Shown here: piece after piece, positions 8,375-10,787 of the stretch
How positions within the stretch are numbered: the stretch's first letter is position 1
How the letters are laid out: each line of letters begins with the position of its first letter
Assembly (NCBI GenBank): GCA_015501075.1
Contig: JADNYJ010000875.1
Coordinates: 1-10,787, forward strand
Direction: 5' to 3'
Source of the DNA: Gymnopilus junonius
Lineage: Eukaryota; Basidiomycota; Agaricomycetes; Agaricales; Galerinaceae
DNA: 10,787 nucleotides
Notes under the pieces: generated by a model
What the model was told of the DNA's origin: nothing
The model's input: the letters and a program-made list of their open reading frames with translations, nothing else
The model's database searches: none
Program-made: the position numbers and the translations under genes

Positions 8375-9682
8375 ATGCTTCTGCCTAGCAAGCGTTATCC
8401 GCCGACATTACGGCTCGAAGAAGAGGACGATTCGCCGCTAGCTTTAGTGACGAAGAATTCTCTGACCCGAACACCGACCGAACCTCTGACGCAGGCGCGT
8501 CCGACAACTTTGAAACACCACCTGAAGGAGATGAACCTCCTCTAACCAGATCGACTTTCCTTGGATCTACCGTCCAAGAACCCGGAATACTAAGACCTGA
8601 CTTTGAATCCTTGTTAGTTACCCTACTCGGATCTCAACCGGTCTTTTACCCAACAAACGAACCCGAAATGCCCGGAGAATCCTCTGACGCTCCCCCTGCC
8701 GCCCCCACCTCTCCCACCGGAAAAGGAATAGGAATCATTCCTACCCCTTCTCCGGAGACCGTTCCAAGGTCAAAACCTTCATCCAAGACTTGGGTGATTA
8801 CTTCGAATTAAATGGCGATATTTACAATACCGACGCCAAGAAAATCGTATTTACCCTTGGACTTCTCAAAGGAGGAGAAGCAGAAGCCTGGAAAAAGGCT
8901 TTCAGAGAAGACCACACCACAGATGTCAAAGACGCCGCAGGTGTACCAACCGGAGCTATCACCAAGAACTACGGCTCTGCCCTCGAATTTGAAAAGGCTT
9001 TCAATGAAGCCTTTAAACCAACAGAGACGAAGGACCAAGCGTTCTTCGAACTCCGAAACCTGAAGCAGGGAAAAGCTTCAGCTGCAGAATTAAACACCAA
9101 GTTCAACGAACTTGTGAAGACCGCCAAGATTCCCACAACTGGGAATGAGAGCGTCTTGATCGACTACTATATGAACGCCTTGAACAATTGGCTTCAAGAG
9201 AAGATTATGGGACTCGACATACTTCCTACCACTCTCGTCGCTTGGCAGAGGAAGGCAGTCGAGTACGACACCCATCGAATGAATTTAGCACGCCTTTTGG
9301 GCAAGACCACCACCCAGTGCCGAATGAATGAAAGACTTGGTGGGCTAATATAGCCAGAGGAAACCCCGCCCCGCACTACCATGCAGTGCCTCGAACGAAC
9401 CACCGAGACCCGAACGCCATGGACGTTGACAAGATCGACGTCAACGCCATGACCCAAGAAGAACGAAGCGAGCTTATGAGAAAGGGCTCTGCTTCCGATG
9501 CAAGAAGCCCGGGCATGTCTCTAGAGACTGCCCGAGAAAGGCAAGAACAGGAGGAACCCTCCACCGAAGAGAACCCCTCAAGGGAAGAGGCTCCATGCGC
9601 ACATCAGGTCCCTCATGCAGGACCTGACGAAGAAGAATGCGAAGAAGTGTACGAGATGGGAGACCAAGAGGGTTTTCAATAA
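8375..9682 (+). pseudogene. frameshifted gag: N-terminal region, capsid and CCHC zinc knuckle
   Basis: The first ATG after the primer site is at 8375, but its frame closes after about 53 codons. An acidic, Pro-rich N-terminal region is instead open from 8389 to about 8745. The frame then shifts at a C4T2 run (8744-8749) into the capsid, FSGDRSKVKTF then LGLLKGGEAEAWKKAF, which runs to 9353 and is helical as in gypsy Gag. A further shift near 9330 leads to RDPNAMDVDKIDVNAM (about 9404-9450). One more at 9479-9484 gives the zinc knuckle CFRCKKPGHVSRDC (9490-9531, Cx2Cx4Hx4C). After it come the segments HAHIRSLMQDLT (from 9594) and EECEEVYEMGDQEGF (to 9679) in two other frames, linking gag to pol. 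The domains appear in normal order with good motif retention, so the damage looks limited to small indels. Gag binds and packages the element RNA. Confidence 0.85.
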
Positions 9683-9719
9683 GGAGATGCATGAGACCAA
9701 CGTATGCAACTCCTTCTCT

Positions 9720-10210
9720 AGATATTTATTCTGTAGTCTCGGCTCGAATTGAAAATAAATCGCTCCAATTGCCCTTTTCATTCGAGACCGAGAACAGAAC
9801 GAAATCATTGGATCTGCTCTAGGAGACACTGGAGCAAAAGGGAAGTTCATCGACCAGAACTTCACGAAGAAACACAACCTGGTAACAAGGCACTGGAAAA
9901 GGAAATTCGAGTCTTCAACGTAGATGGAACCCCGAACAAAAAGGGAACCATCAAGTGCTACGTCGATCTAAAGCTCGACATCGAGGACAACCCCAAACGG
10001 AACGATTACTGGTCACCGGCCTAGGAAAACAAAGATATTCTTGGTTTTCCCTGGTTCGAAGAAAACAACCAGACATTAACTGGAAAAACGGACAAGTCAA
10101 ACTCAACAGGGAGATTAGTACTACTTCCCAAATAGAAGAAGTACCCGATGAGGAAATCCAACAAGTCAATCAATGGACGACTCTTGGACTTAATCATTTC
10201 CTTTTTAGGT
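9720..10210 (+). pseudogene. frameshifted pol: aspartic protease (retropepsin) region
   Basis: An N-terminal strand, SVVSARIENKSLQLPF (about 9730-9780), precedes GSALGDTGAKGKFIDQNF (about 9813-9866), where D-T-G-A (9825-9836) is the catalytic loop of a retropepsin. RVFNVDGTPNKKG follows (about 9910-9950), then LLVTGLGK, DILGFPWFEENN (10034-10069) and PDINWKNG. The last two correspond to the conserved ILG-PW..NP-IDW junction between protease and RT in gypsy elements. These pieces lie in three frames, with shifts near 9810, 9880-9900, 9985, 10030 and 10070. The enzyme would cleave the Gag-Pol polyprotein and dimerise to be active. Start and end are approximate because no single frame spans the domain. 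Confidence 0.82.
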
Positions 10211-10219
10211 AACGAACCC

Positions 10220-10787
10220 CTTCCGGAAACAAGGAGATCTGGAATATCCCTGAGGACGACAATGAAATCTGGATCAACGTGAAACTAACTTCCTCGCAAA
10301 TCTTCGCCAGAACACAATGTGAAGAAGGAAGAGAAACTGCTAAGGAAATGATCCCACGGAATACCACAATACTTGGACATCTTCGATAAGGACACCGCCA
10401 ACCGATTCCCTGAGTCTCGATCTTGGGATCATAAGATCGAACTCAAAGAAGGTTTTCAACCCAAGGTTTTCAAGACGTATCCCCTGACGCCCTCGGAGGA
10501 TACCGAATTGGACAAATTCCTGGAGGAAACCTAAAGAAAGGATATATTCGACCATCGAAATCGCCCATGGCTTCCCCCTTCTTTTCATATCTAAAAAGGA
10601 TGGGAAACTTCGACCCTGCCAAGACTACCGCTACCTGAATGAATGGACTATCAAAACGCCTATCCCCTCCCTCTGATCCCGAACTATGGATAAACTCAAA
10701 GAGCCAAGTATTTCACTAAACTTGACGTCGATGGGGTTACAACAACATTCGGATCAAGGACGGCGACCAATGGAAAAGCAGCGTTTC
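10220..10787 (+). pseudogene. frameshifted pol: linker and N-terminal part of reverse transcriptase, cut by the window end
   Basis: A linker (WINVKLTSSQIFA, about 10270-10310) leads to YLDIFDKDTANRFP, from 10370, in one frame up to a TAA at 10532-10534. Then come [37 protein letters not shown] and a YNNIRIKDGDQWK segment at the window end. These are motifs of the fingers and palm of gypsy RT. The catalytic YxDD box, RNase H, integrase and 3' LTR would lie further on. I count eight places after 10520 where a one-base change is needed to follow the family consensus, mostly in runs of identical bases. Reverse transcriptase copies the element RNA into DNA inside the particle. Confidence 0.88.

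Larger units (their letters stand above)
7892..10787 (+). mobile_element. Ty3/gypsy LTR retrotransposon, Tf1/sushi-like, 3' end outside the window
   Basis: The order is 5' LTR, primer-binding site, gag with a CCHC knuckle, retropepsin with a DTG active site, then the beginning of reverse transcriptase. Protease before RT with no integrase between them fits Ty3/gypsy, although the integrase position after RT lies beyond the window and is not seen. The RT start has the typical gypsy series [28 protein letters not shown] and [11 protein letters not shown], each allowing for frame changes. The element is on the plus strand, opposite to the gene it interrupts. The 5 bp of host sequence before it, GCAAT (7887-7891), would be the target duplication to look for after the 3' LTR. 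Coding capacity is destroyed by numerous one-base shifts, so this copy as written could not make its proteins. Confidence 0.92.

Noticed and set aside
8611..8811. Separate 66-codon gene before gag
   Set aside because: Its Pro-rich frame is the N-terminal part of Gag and joins the capsid frame by a one-base shift at 8744-8749; it has no ATG until well inside.

Overview
This looks like nuclear DNA from a mushroom-type basidiomycete (Agaricomycetes). The genes are compact and broken by many short GT..AG introns of about 50 to 85 nt. Core promoters carry TATATAA boxes. The protein families are typical of that group: a short secreted Kre9/KNH-domain protein, a fungal TupA-like substrate-binding protein, a large basidiomycete protein family of unknown function, and a Ty3/gypsy LTR retrotransposon. 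I saw no bacterial-type operons, no CRISPR array, no rRNA and no convincing tRNA.

Layout. (1) 254-1263, plus strand: a TATA box and a three-exon gene for a secreted protein of 237 residues, of which 35 are histidine. The histidines often recur every seven residues and there is a degenerate 21-residue internal repeat. I do not recognise the family. (2) 1992-2741, plus strand: a second TATA box and a four-exon gene for a 132-residue secreted protein that is almost entirely one Kre9/KNH domain. (3) 3068-4399, minus strand: a five-exon gene, all introns phase 0, for a 360-residue protein of the TupA (tungstate-binding) periplasmic-binding-protein fold. It converges on gene 2. (4) 4400-5566: intergenic, with only weak ORFs. 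(5) 5567-7891, minus strand: the 3' part of a large basidiomycete hypothetical gene. It is interrupted by two in-frame TGA codons, and its 5' part is cut off by the retroelement. (6) 7892-10787, plus strand: an LTR retrotransposon running off the window, with 5' LTR, primer-binding site, gag, protease and the start of reverse transcriptase.

The strongest unusual signal is in the retroelement. The 12 nt just after the LTR are the exact reverse complement of 12 nt inside the LTR that begin about 32 nt downstream of its TATA box, where the RNA should start. This is the arrangement of Tf1/sushi elements, which prime reverse transcription from the 5' end of their own RNA instead of from a tRNA. 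The coding part of this copy is full of single-base frame changes, most of them in homopolymer runs, while its protein motifs remain well preserved. That pattern fits either recent indel decay or uncorrected assembly errors in a repeat.

The genes do not form a pathway. Genes 1 and 2 encode exported proteins, gene 3 an orphan solute-binding protein with no transporter partner nearby, and regions 5 and 6 record a transposon landing in a gene that is now a probable pseudogene.
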